Source: an uncultured Eubacterium sp. (GTDB taxonomy: Bacteria; Bacillota; Clostridia; Lachnospirales; Lachnospiraceae). Taken from it: a stretch of DNA of 45,449 bases. Position 1 is the first letter of the stretch. Each line of letters starts with the position of its first letter. The translations under genes and the position numbers were made by a program. This document shows, one piece after another, positions 8,025-15,295 of the stretch. Location: positions 1 to 45,449 of the forward strand of contig CAJTZX010000033.1 of NCBI GenBank assembly GCA_910584345.1, in the 5' to 3' direction. A model generated the notes under the pieces. It had not been told where the DNA came from, made no database searches, and saw only the letters and a list, made by a program, of their open reading frames with translations.

Positions 8025-10181
8025 TTATATTTCATACCATAAAATCTGATTCGGCTCCATTTTAAGCGCAAAAGAGGAACCATCCCCACGGTAAATAACC
8101 GTATCCTGTGTTTCATCCGTATTGTTGACAACACAATATTTGCCATTTTCCACATATGCGTGCACTTCCACATACATATTTTCAGAAAACCAGCGGCAAA
8201 GCTTTTCTTCCTGTCCCGCGCTCCATAAAATGGCCCGGTGAAGCAGTCTGTTATTTGTAAAATTATACGGCAGCCCACTGATATAAACTGCCCGGCCTTT
8301 CCCAAAACTGTTTACGGCAAGCTGTACGTTTCTGTTTCGCTCAACTAAAACCTCAGCCCCTTCCAGCGCATAAATATTTTTCTTTCCCTCGCCAAAATCC
8401 AGCTCTCCGTCTGCATCTTCCGTAATAAAATGTGAATGTTCCTCCCAGTTATATTTATCATAACCTAATGTAAATCCACGTTCCTCTTCCACGCCAAATA
8501 CGCCCGCCAACTGGAAGAAACGGCCGTTTGCCTGATGTGCCGAAGGTTCTCCGACGCCTATGATGCCGCCTCCTTCATATACAAACCTCTTAACCGCACA
8601 CGATATGGCAGGATCACACCACCATTCTCCTCCGGTATGTGCGGTATCGGCGTCTCCTACGTTCAACAGTACATCAAACTGACCGAGCAGATCCGGCTGC
8701 TTCACAATATCATCAAAACTGATAAAGCTAACGTCAAACGGCGCGCCGGAAAGTGCTTCCAAAACTCCGGCATAGGAATAATTCTGCGGGAAATAAATCG
8801 CATGGTGTACCATATGGCATCCCCAGGAGCGCATTTTTCCCCAGCAGTTTAATACTGCAACTTTTCCTGCACAGTAGGGCCTGCTGCCGGCAATATTTTC
8901 ATACAGCTGCCGAAACTCCTGACAAACCTCCTCTACATAATCTACAAATTCCGGGAAATCCAGGGCCAGCTTTAAATACCCGCCATATCCAATCCGGTCA
9001 ATCGGTTTACGCAAAATCGCACGTCTGGCTGTGATCCAGTTTTCTTTTGCTTCTTTTACCGGATCTCCCCCTTCGTAAAACGTATCCGGGAAGAAATATG
9101 GCAGCAGCCGCCCTTCGGTATAAGACACTCCTTCGATATCACTAATCAGACGCAGTGTCGCTCCATTTCCTACACTGCCAACGACCGCATCCAGACCGAT
9201 GTTTGCAAATTCCTCCAAATAGGGTTCTGTCCCAATCCAATGATCGCCTAAGAACATCATTGCTTCCTTTTGATGCGCATGCGTAATATCCACCATCTCC
9301 TTGACAATCTTAGCAACTTCTCGCGTTTGAAATGCCAGAAAATCCATATATTCTTTGGATGGAATGCGGTATTGGCCGTTATAATATCCCTGATCTATAA
9401 TATATTCCGGTCTGAACGGATATCCTGCTTCCTGCTCAAACTGCTCCAAAATATAAGGACTGACCGATGCCGAATATCCGTACCAGTCTACATATTTTTC
9501 CCTGCGCAGTTCATCGAAAATAAGCGTAAACTGATGAAAAAACGTCGTATACCGCAGTACATCCACATACGGATGCTCTTTGATAAATTTCTCCAGACGC
9601 TCCAAAGTAAACGCATGTGTCTTTGGCTGGCGCACATCAAAGGTCATCTGGTGTTCCACATTTTCCCAGTTATTTACTGTCGCATTATACATGTGTACCG
9701 GATCCCATATAATATACGCAAGAAAGCTAACCGTATAATCATGAAACGGTATGCTTTTTACAAATACCTCACCAGCTGCTTCGTCAAACCCCCAATCTGC
9801 AACCGGTACGACATTGCCGGTACTTCGGTCTATCACTTCCCACCATCGGGTAATATCATCTCTCGTATTCAGACGCAGCATATCTTCATGCAGCCCTTTC
9901 ATCAACGGTATGCGAAGCTTTTCATCCGCAGCCGTATAAATCGGCGTCATAACATACATTTGCTGGATTTCCTGCGGATTTGCTTTTGCCCAATCATTGT
10001 CTTTTCTCGTTGTATAATAAGTTGCATACACTTTCAATCCCGCATCCTTTAATTCCACAGGAAATTCCGTACCATCACAATCCCGAACCGCATCCGCGCC
10101 CCATAACTTCGCCAAACGCACCGTTTCCTTTACAACATCCATATCCGTAGGTATCGTTACACGTCCTTTATTATTGTCCAT
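8025..10181 (-). CDS. lnpA: 1,3-beta-galactosyl-N-acetylhexosamine phosphorylase (GH112)
   Basis: This 718-aa protein is a GH112 galacto-N-biose/lacto-N-biose phosphorylase. Such enzymes split Gal-beta-1,3-GlcNAc or -GalNAc with phosphate into galactose 1-phosphate and the free N-acetylhexosamine in the cytoplasm. Features seen are the N-terminal TIM-barrel region (GRVTIPTDMDV, AVRDCDGTEFP) and FLGDHWIGTEPY, whose Asp is residue 313, matching the number I recall for the catalytic acid of the bifidobacterial enzyme. The C-terminal part (about 440-650) has the beta/alpha-type fold around VLNCWGKMRSWG. GGAGGGG sets the start at 10181 rather than five codons upstream. The hexosamine kinase gene lies upstream, as in the bifidobacterial pathway. 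Confidence 0.93.
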   Translation of the reverse strand: MDNNKGRVTIPTDMDVVKETVRLAKLWGADAVRDCDGTEFPVELKDAGLKVYATYYTTRKDNDWAKANPQEIQQMYVMTPIYTAADEKLRIPLMKGLHEDMLRLNTRDDITRWWEVIDRSTGNVVPVADWGFDEAAGEVFVKSIPFHDYTVSFLAYIIWDPVHMYNATVNNWENVEHQMTFDVRQPKTHAFTLERLEKFIKEHPYVDVLRYTTFFHQFTLIFDELRREKYVDWYGYSASVSPYILEQFEQEAGYPFRPEYIIDQGYYNGQYRIPSKEYMDFLAFQTREVAKIVKEMVDITHAHQKEAMMFLGDHWIGTEPYLEEFANIGLDAVVGSVGNGATLRLISDIEGVSYTEGRLLPYFFPDTFYEGGDPVKEAKENWITARRAILRKPIDRIGYGGYLKLALDFPEFVDYVEEVCQEFRQLYENIAGSRPYCAGKVAVLNCWGKMRSWGCHMVHHAIYFPQNYSYAGVLEALSGAPFDVSFISFDDIVKQPDLLGQFDVLLNVGDADTAHTGGEWWCDPAISCAVKRFVYEGGGIIGVGEPSAHQANGRFFQLAGVFGVEEERGFTLGYDKYNWEEHSHFITEDADGELDFGEGKKNIYALEGAEVLVERNRNVQLAVNSFGKGRAVYISGLPYNFTNNRLLHRAILWSAGQEEKLCRWFSENMYVEVHAYVENGKYCVVNNTDETQDTVIYRGDGSSFALKMEPNQILWYEI

Positions 10182-10200
10182 AAAAATCCCCTCCAAAATA

Positions 10201-10305
10201 CAATTTCAATAAATACAATTTCAATAAATACAATTTCATGAAATACACTTTCAATAAATACAATTTCAATAAATACAATTTCATGAAATACACTTTCATT
10301 TACAA
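10201..10305. repeat. 15-bp tandem repeat array (seven units)
   Basis: Seven 15-bp units run head to tail in the pattern A-A-B-C-A-B-C'. A is CAATTTCAATAAATA (10201, 10216, 10261), B is CAATTTCATGAAATA (10231, 10276) and C is CACTTTCAATAAATA (10246). The last unit (10291-10305) diverges and contains the stop codon of the kinase gene. The order suggests a higher-order duplication of the 45-bp A-B-C block. The array fills the whole gap between kinase and phosphorylase genes; B units contain the palindrome TTTCATGAAA. Confidence 0.9.
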
Positions 10306-11387
10306 TACTGATTCACAATCTGTTTCATTTGCTCCCATTTCTGTTCCATATCTGCCGTCAATGCCAGCTGTGTTCTGCTGCGGTCCAGATTATGCTGCTC
10401 TCGGTGAATCCGAAAATAAGTATCCCCGGAAAGAAAATCCGCCAAAAACCGCATTCCACATTCCATCGTCATCATTTTTGCCCCCATCGGCAGCATTTCC
10501 AGTTCTTTTTTCGTAAGGCTTCCCTGACATCCCTGCAAAAATCCTTTAACATACTGCTCATAAAGCCCCAAATCCAATGACACTTTCGAAAGATCCGTCT
10601 CATCCTCTGCCGCTGTATTGGCTCCAAACCGAATGGAATCACCAAAATCATTGACCGCCAGCCCAGGCATCACCGTATCCAGATCGATCACGCAAACACC
10701 CTTTCCGGTCTTTGCATCCAGCATAACGTTATTTAGCTTTGTATCATTATGCGTAACCCTAAGCGGAAGCTCACCTGCTGCCTGTAAATCTGTAAGTACA
10801 GACATCTCCTGTTCCCGCTCCATAAAAAACTCAATTTCTTTTTGTGCAAGCTTAACACGTCCGCAAACATCCTGCTCTACCGCCTGACAAAAATCTGCAA
10901 ACCGTTTCGGCGTATTGTGAAAATCAGGAATCGTCTCATGCAACGTTTCTGCCGGATAATCTGACAACAACGACTGAAAGGTTCCAAATGCCAGCGCACT
11001 TTCATAAAAATCCTCCGGCCGACGCACTGCATCATAACTGACAGCATCTGGAATAAATCGATACATCCGGTAACAATTGCCTTCTGCACGAAAATAACTG
11101 GCGCCATCTTTGGCAGGAATCACTTGCAGCGCTTCTCTGGCAGGATCCCCGCCTGCAGCTTTGATTTTCTCTCTTAAATAGTCCGTCACCCCAACGATGT
11201 TTTCCATCAGCTCGTCCACATTTCGAAAGATTTCCGTATTAATCTGCTGGAAAATATATTGCTCCCGTTTTCCATTTCGCTGCATTTGCACAAGCTCCGT
11301 CCGATTGATGTGGCCGCTTCCATATTCCCCCATCTTGGCTATCACACCATCTACCGCGAACTTCTCAATAATTTCTCGTTTTTCCAT
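10296..11387 (-). CDS. nahK: N-acetylhexosamine 1-kinase-like phosphotransferase
   Basis: This 363-aa kinase has the aminoglycoside-phosphotransferase (APH) fold. The catalytic loop THNDTKLNNVML and the metal-binding segment VCVIDLDTVMPGL are clear, and GSGHINRTELV is the nucleotide-binding N-lobe. In the GNB/LNB pathway NahK phosphorylates free GlcNAc or GalNAc at C1, and its gene stands next to the GH112 phosphorylase as here. I chose ATG 11387 because AGGAGG lies just upstream; the frame extends 20 codons further without a site. Length matches the bifidobacterial enzyme (about 360 aa). Confidence 0.88.
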   Translation of the reverse strand: MEKREIIEKFAVDGVIAKMGEYGSGHINRTELVQMQRNGKREQYIFQQINTEIFRNVDELMENIVGVTDYLREKIKAAGGDPAREALQVIPAKDGASYFRAEGNCYRMYRFIPDAVSYDAVRRPEDFYESALAFGTFQSLLSDYPAETLHETIPDFHNTPKRFADFCQAVEQDVCGRVKLAQKEIEFFMEREQEMSVLTDLQAAGELPLRVTHNDTKLNNVMLDAKTGKGVCVIDLDTVMPGLAVNDFGDSIRFGANTAAEDETDLSKVSLDLGLYEQYVKGFLQGCQGSLTKKELEMLPMGAKMMTMECGMRFLADFLSGDTYFRIHREQHNLDRSRTQLALTADMEQKWEQMKQIVNQYCK

Positions 11388-11464
11388 GCTTTTCGCCTCC
11401 TCCTTTTTATCATCTATTTTAGCATAACTTGTGCATGACATAAACAAAAATTTTTGGAGATGCG

Positions 11465-11950
11465 TCAGCCTTTCCTTCGTTTTTGAAAAAACCGATCCGC
11501 CAGCCTTTCCATCTCTTTCGGATCATCCGAATGCACCGTATGAACCGGTTCTGTAATGACACCTGCTATATTTCTCATATGCCAGTCTTTGATTCGCATC
11601 TTCCGCACCATCTTACGCCATGCCCTGCATTCTGCTTCTGTGGAAAAATCAAGATGCCTGGTGTGCTCCAAAAAATATTTTTCGTCATATAATACATGAT
11701 ACAGAGGTTCCCATTTGAAAAATCCTGTTCTAATGTATCTTTTTTTCATTACCCGTTTTGCAGCCAGCTGATTTAAAAATGATTGTGTGCTGTATTTTCC
11801 GATCTTCATTCTTTCCAAAGACAATAATACTGCATGCATATCAGATATACGAAACTCTTTGCCTTTCCCAAACTGATATGCATATTTCATCACCGTATAC
11901 TCATATGGATCAAATAAAAGACAACGTTTTCCAATCATCATGACTTCCAT
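11465..11950 (-). CDS. Basic protein of unknown function, possibly with a winged-helix N-terminus
   Basis: I do not recognise this 161-aa protein. It is rich in Lys, Arg and His, with no signal peptide or membrane segment. The first half (about residues 12-85: EYTVMKYAYQF, then KYSTQSFLNQLAAKRVMKKRYI) has the helix pattern of a BlaI/PadR-like winged helix, but this is a weak resemblance. The C-terminal half is helical and ends in a basic tail. AGGAGG about ten bases upstream favours ATG 11950. It lies 77 bp upstream of the kinase on the same strand. Confidence 0.6.
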   Translation of the reverse strand: MEVMMIGKRCLLFDPYEYTVMKYAYQFGKGKEFRISDMHAVLLSLERMKIGKYSTQSFLNQLAAKRVMKKRYIRTGFFKWEPLYHVLYDEKYFLEHTRHLDFSTEAECRAWRKMVRKMRIKDWHMRNIAGVITEPVHTVHSDDPKEMERLADRFFQKRRKG

Positions 11951-12107
11951 TTTACTGAACCTCCTATCAGATATCATAAAGTATCAAATATGTGAATGAC
12001 AACAATACTCAACCCGGCAGTATCGCTATACGAACACTATCTTTCTTCTAATTTTACACAGATAATAAAACAGATACAAGTACTATTTCATAAAGGACTG
12101 GTAAAAT

Positions 12108-12320
12108 ATGATTACATATGACCGTCTTTGGAAAACGATGAAAGAAAAAGGGATCACTCAGTATGATCTATATACACACTATCATGTTAACCGTGCACAA
12201 ATAAACCGGCTCAAACACAACAAAAATGTAGAAGTCAACACGATTGATAAACTGTGCAATATTTTGCAATGCAGTGTAGACGATATTATGGAGCATATTG
12301 ACGATAATAATTTTTTCTGA
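12108..12320 (+). CDS. Small XRE/Cro-type HTH transcriptional regulator
   Basis: This 70-aa protein is almost entirely one helix-turn-helix domain of the Cro/CI type found in many Firmicutes. The recognition segment is YDLYTHYHVNRAQINRLKHNKN, followed by the conserved NTIDKLCNILQCSVDDIMEHI. It is a monocistronic gene between a minus-strand gene and a convergent PTS operon, so its target is not evident. The ribosome site (AAAGGA, about ten bases before the ATG) is moderate. Confidence 0.85.
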   Translation: MITYDRLWKTMKEKGITQYDLYTHYHVNRAQINRLKHNKNVEVNTIDKLCNILQCSVDDIMEHIDDNNFF

Positions 12321-12337
12321 TTTCACATCGTTTGAAT

Positions 12338-12389
12338 GCAAAAGAGCGTATTGGAAAACAGATTGCTCTGTCTCAAATACGCTCTTTGC
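12338..12389. terminator. Hairpin downstream of the XRE gene
   Basis: Left arm GCAAAAGAGCGTATT (12338-12352) pairs with right arm AATACGCTCTTTGC (12376-12389), with one bulged A. The loop itself holds a small ACAGA/TCTGT stem. It sits between convergent genes. There is no clear T-run on either side, so a terminator function is inferred from position only. Confidence 0.45.
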
Positions 12390-12396
12390 AAGCCAT

Positions 12397-12440
12397 ATAT
12401 ACGAAACCGTTTAGATATCCCATTCAACGGTTTCGTATAT
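12397..12440. terminator. Perfect 15-bp hairpin at the end of the hexitol operon
   Basis: ATATACGAAACCGTT (12397-12411) and AACGGTTTCGTATAT (12426-12440) are perfect inverted complements around a 14-bp loop. It lies 25 bp past the dehydrogenase stop on the minus strand and is adjacent to the preceding hairpin. It is probably the 3' processing or termination structure of the operon, although no strong U-tract follows. Confidence 0.5.
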
Positions 12441-12465
12441 TTCCTAAATATTTTCAGTCTCTTTG

Positions 12466-13731
12466 TTATGCTTCTACTCCAAAATGCTCAAATAAAATTT
12501 TCTCTGCTTGTGCACTCCACAAGCCTCTATTTTTCTTACATGCTTCATCTAATTTTTGGAACAACGGATCTGTCTTTCCTTTTTCTGCAAAGTCCTCGAT
12601 CGCTGTCAGCGGCATGTCAAACTGTGTATAAGTAAGCTTCTTGCCGCCTGGAATCTTCGGCAGGTTTAGTGTTGCATCTGCAATACTATCAATGCCTCCA
12701 ACATGTGTGACCATAACAGCCGGCTCGATTTTTCCTTTTGCTGCAAGGTCATTGGCTTCTATCAGATCGTCGTTATTTCCGCCAGTCGTCCCTACAATAT
12801 GCTGGCTTGTATAATGTACATCGTACAGATTGATTTCAGCCTTAAACTGACTGTCCGTCGGTCCTGCAAAGAAATTCATGCAGCCGTCAAACGCAAGTAT
12901 TTTATCTCCCAGCTCTGCAACTGCCCGATTTGGCACATAGACAAATACATCGTCGTAACCTTTTCCTTCGGTCAAATCTACGAGTTCTTTTACCGGATCT
13001 GCCATTTTTGCCGTATTGACATACAAAAGCTCTACTCCGTTTTCCTGTGCATAAGACTCTGGGATTACTTCTCTTGCACGCTCGATCTTTGCATCGTCAA
13101 TATCTGTCACTACGATGCGTTTCGGCTTGTTTTCAAACTGAATCCCGTAGCTGACCGCACCGAGTCCCATTGGCCCGCATCCGCCAAGAATAATAATGTC
13201 GCCGCCTTCTTTTGTACCGCCTGCAAGATCATGATTTCTTTTATTTGTATGATAATTTCCATGATAACCGCCGATAATACAGCTCATCGGCTCGCCCAAA
13301 GACGCCTCAAAAAAGCTCTCTCCCTCGTATGGCATCAAACAACCCAGCTCCATCACTTCATGAGGAATGATGCAGTAGGTACATGCTCCTCCGAAAAATT
13401 CATAAGAATATCCAGGTGAAGCAAGGCTTCCTTTATAATTAAGCGCCGGCTGCTGTGCAAACTTCATACCCGGTTGAAACTGGTCTTTCCACTTTTCACC
13501 GACTTCTACAATTACACCGGCAAACTCGTGCCCGATGATAATCGGATTTGTGTCGATATTCTGCGGCGCACGTTTATGCTTCTTTCCCTGCTCTACCAGC
13601 TTATAGGTAGACATACAAATACTATCGCTTATAACCTTTACTAAAATCTCATCATCCTTAATCGAAGGAAGCTCAAACTCTTCCAGTCTTAAATCTCTCG
13701 TTCCATACATTCTGACTGCTTTCGTTTTCAT
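12466..13731 (-). CDS. Zinc-dependent medium-chain dehydrogenase, SorE/YggP type (hexitol-phosphate dehydrogenase)
   Basis: This 421-aa protein matches the SorE/YggP branch of zinc alcohol dehydrogenases (E. coli YggP, L-sorbose 1-phosphate reductase) along its whole length. Landmarks are ICMSTYK and GHEFAGVIVEVG for the catalytic zinc domain, GGCGPMGLGAVSYG for NAD(P) binding, CMNFFAGPTD, and the C-terminal PGGKKLTY and EKGKTDPLF. It is the last gene of the PTS operon. In E. coli, yggP likewise neighbours a mannitol-type PTS (cmtAB). The reaction is probably NAD-linked oxidation of a hexitol phosphate to a ketose phosphate. Which carbon is oxidised cannot be read. Confidence 0.85.
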   Translation of the reverse strand: MKTKAVRMYGTRDLRLEEFELPSIKDDEILVKVISDSICMSTYKLVEQGKKHKRAPQNIDTNPIIIGHEFAGVIVEVGEKWKDQFQPGMKFAQQPALNYKGSLASPGYSYEFFGGACTYCIIPHEVMELGCLMPYEGESFFEASLGEPMSCIIGGYHGNYHTNKRNHDLAGGTKEGGDIIILGGCGPMGLGAVSYGIQFENKPKRIVVTDIDDAKIERAREVIPESYAQENGVELLYVNTAKMADPVKELVDLTEGKGYDDVFVYVPNRAVAELGDKILAFDGCMNFFAGPTDSQFKAEINLYDVHYTSQHIVGTTGGNNDDLIEANDLAAKGKIEPAVMVTHVGGIDSIADATLNLPKIPGGKKLTYTQFDMPLTAIEDFAEKGKTDPLFQKLDEACKKNRGLWSAQAEKILFEHFGVEA

Positions 13732-13758
13732 AATAACTCTCCTTTTCTTTTATTTTCT

Positions 13759-14688
13759 CTATATTTTTTCTATCTCTACCTGTTTCATCAGCTCATCTAC
13801 AAGCTCTCTTGTCGGCGGTTTTGTGCCAATCGTCGTAACTGCTCCTGCCGAAGTCGCAATACACATCCGTACCGTCTGCTCGTTATCCAGTTTTTGATCC
13901 CAGGCATATGCTAATGCAGCTACCATAGCATCTCCTGCGCCAACCGTAGAATGTGCTTTTACGGACAATGCCGGACATTTTACTTCATATCCGTCCCGTA
14001 CAAACATCGCACCGCTTTTCCCCATAGATACTGCAACCGTCTCGATGCCTTTGCTCTTTAAGCTTTTTGCTGTCTGTAAAAGCTCTTCGATCGAAGCCCG
14101 GTAATCAAACCCCGCATACTCTTCCAGCTCTACACGATTCGGTTTAATAATATCCGGTCCCGCGTCCAGCGCCAAACGGAACAATTCTCCATCTGCATCC
14201 AGCAATACTTTCGCCCCATGCGCATGTACCCTTTCAATGATCTTGCCATAAATAGCTTTATCGACACCGTTTGGAATGCTTCCTGCAAGAATAAACAGCG
14301 TCTGTGCATCTGCATATCCTTCCAGCTTTTTCATCAGCTGTTCCATCTGTTCCTGTGATATCTGCGGCCCCGGTTCATTCAGTTCCGTCACTTCTCCAGT
14401 TGTTTCAAACACTTTCGTATTTGTCCGCGTCTCTCCGTCTACCCAGATAAAATCATTCTGTATTCCTTTGTCGTTTAATACGGTTTCAATCGTCCTGCCT
14501 GCGTTTCCTCCTAAAAACCCTGCTGCAATACTCTTTCCGCCCAGTTCCCGAATCGTCTTGGATACATTAATGCCTTTGCCTCCGGCGTCATACTCCACCT
14601 TCTGAATACGGTTCAAACCGCCATGCTGCAGTTTATCAATATCTATCGTCTTATCGATCGCCGGATTCATTGTAACTGTTACGATCAT
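13759..14688 (-). CDS. fruK: 1-phosphofructokinase-type PfkB sugar kinase
   Basis: This 309-aa PfkB-family kinase has the N-terminal MNPAIDKTIDI, the GGKGINVSKTI substrate motif and the catalytic GAGDAM box with Asp253, typical of FruK/LacC (1-phosphofructokinase, tagatose-6-phosphate kinase). It would convert a ketohexose monophosphate to the bisphosphate and feed glycolysis. It lies six bases after the EIIA gene, whose last codons contain its ribosome site, so the two are coupled. Fructose 1-phosphate is the commonest substrate in this subfamily, but tagatose 6-phosphate is possible. Confidence 0.88.
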   Translation of the reverse strand: MIVTVTMNPAIDKTIDIDKLQHGGLNRIQKVEYDAGGKGINVSKTIRELGGKSIAAGFLGGNAGRTIETVLNDKGIQNDFIWVDGETRTNTKVFETTGEVTELNEPGPQISQEQMEQLMKKLEGYADAQTLFILAGSIPNGVDKAIYGKIIERVHAHGAKVLLDADGELFRLALDAGPDIIKPNRVELEEYAGFDYRASIEELLQTAKSLKSKGIETVAVSMGKSGAMFVRDGYEVKCPALSVKAHSTVGAGDAMVAALAYAWDQKLDNEQTVRMCIATSAGAVTTIGTKPPTRELVDELMKQVEIEKI

Positions 14689-14694
14689 AATCCG

Positions 14695-15150
14695 TTACTC
14701 CTTTCCTGTTAAAATCTGATATACCGTATCTACATCGCCGGTCGCCAGTCTGTCAGCAGCCGTCTCGTCCAGCATCTTATCCGCAATCGTGGAAAGAATA
14801 TCCAAATGCTCTTCCCCTACGCCCGCAATGCCAATGACCACGTGCACTTCATTGCCGTCCCAATCGATTCCTTTTGGAAACGTCATCACTGCGATTCCTG
14901 AAGCTTTTACTTCTTTTTTTGCCGCTTCCACCCCATGCGGCAGCGCCAGACCGCTTCCCATAAAGGTAGAAAATGTTTTTTCTCTTTCTACCATTGCATC
15001 CACATATGGCTGATCGACATAACCACTGTCTGCCAACATCTGTCCAACCGTCCGAATCACCTGCTCCTTTGGAGCTGACTCACAGTTTACTCTGATATTT
15101 TCACGATAAAGCAATTCTTTTTTTTCTTCTTTTTTCTTTTTAAATAACAT
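14695..15150 (-). CDS. mtlF: PTS EIIA component, mannitol/fructose family
   Basis: This 151-aa protein is a stand-alone EIIA of the mannitol/fructose class, which passes phosphate from HPr to the EIIB domain. The phosphorylation site is His72 in GLALPHGVEA. The charged MLFKKKKEEKK leader precedes the domain. I chose ATG 15150 because GGGAGG lies seven bases upstream; the open frame extends 33 codons further through promoter sequence. It is the partner of the EIICB encoded two genes upstream and has its own promoter. Confidence 0.9.
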   Translation of the reverse strand: MLFKKKKEEKKELLYRENIRVNCESAPKEQVIRTVGQMLADSGYVDQPYVDAMVEREKTFSTFMGSGLALPHGVEAAKKEVKASGIAVMTFPKGIDWDGNEVHVVIGIAGVGEEHLDILSTIADKMLDETAADRLATGDVDTVYQILTGKE

Positions 15151-15219
15151 GATATTCCTCCCTGTTTGCATAATGTAATAGATTCTTTTTTCGTTACCGC
15201 TGTATTTGCTTCTGATTGT

Positions 15220-15249
15220 ATTATAATACACGCACACATCCCTTTTCAA
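15220..15249 (-). promoter_or_regulatory. Internal promoter before EIIA, with palindrome over the -10
   Basis: On the minus strand TTGAAA (15249-15244), an 18-bp spacer and TATAAT (15225-15220) make a strong promoter for EIIA, kinase and dehydrogenase. The -10 box lies inside the perfect 14-bp palindrome TGTATTATAATACA (15217-15230), which could be a repressor site. Confidence 0.6.
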
Positions 15250-15295
15250 AAGAAAGAAGCAGGGATTTGGCAGTATCTAATAGCGCCATTTTTTA

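Noticed and set aside
9270..10052. 260-codon open frame on the plus strand
   Set aside because: It lies wholly opposite the GH112 phosphorylase gene, lacks a ribosome site, and its product is Ile/Arg/Cys-rich without domain features.
10201..10305. 15-bp repeats considered as a CRISPR array
   Set aside because: Units are contiguous with no unique spacers and are too short; no cas genes are present.
10238..10516. Plus-strand frame beginning in the tandem repeat (KYTFNKYNF pattern)
   Set aside because: The repetitive start is a by-product of a repeat length divisible by three. The rest is antisense to the kinase gene.
12703..13419. 238-codon open frame on the plus strand
   Set aside because: It is antisense to the SorE/YggP-type dehydrogenase gene, with no family motif and no ribosome site.
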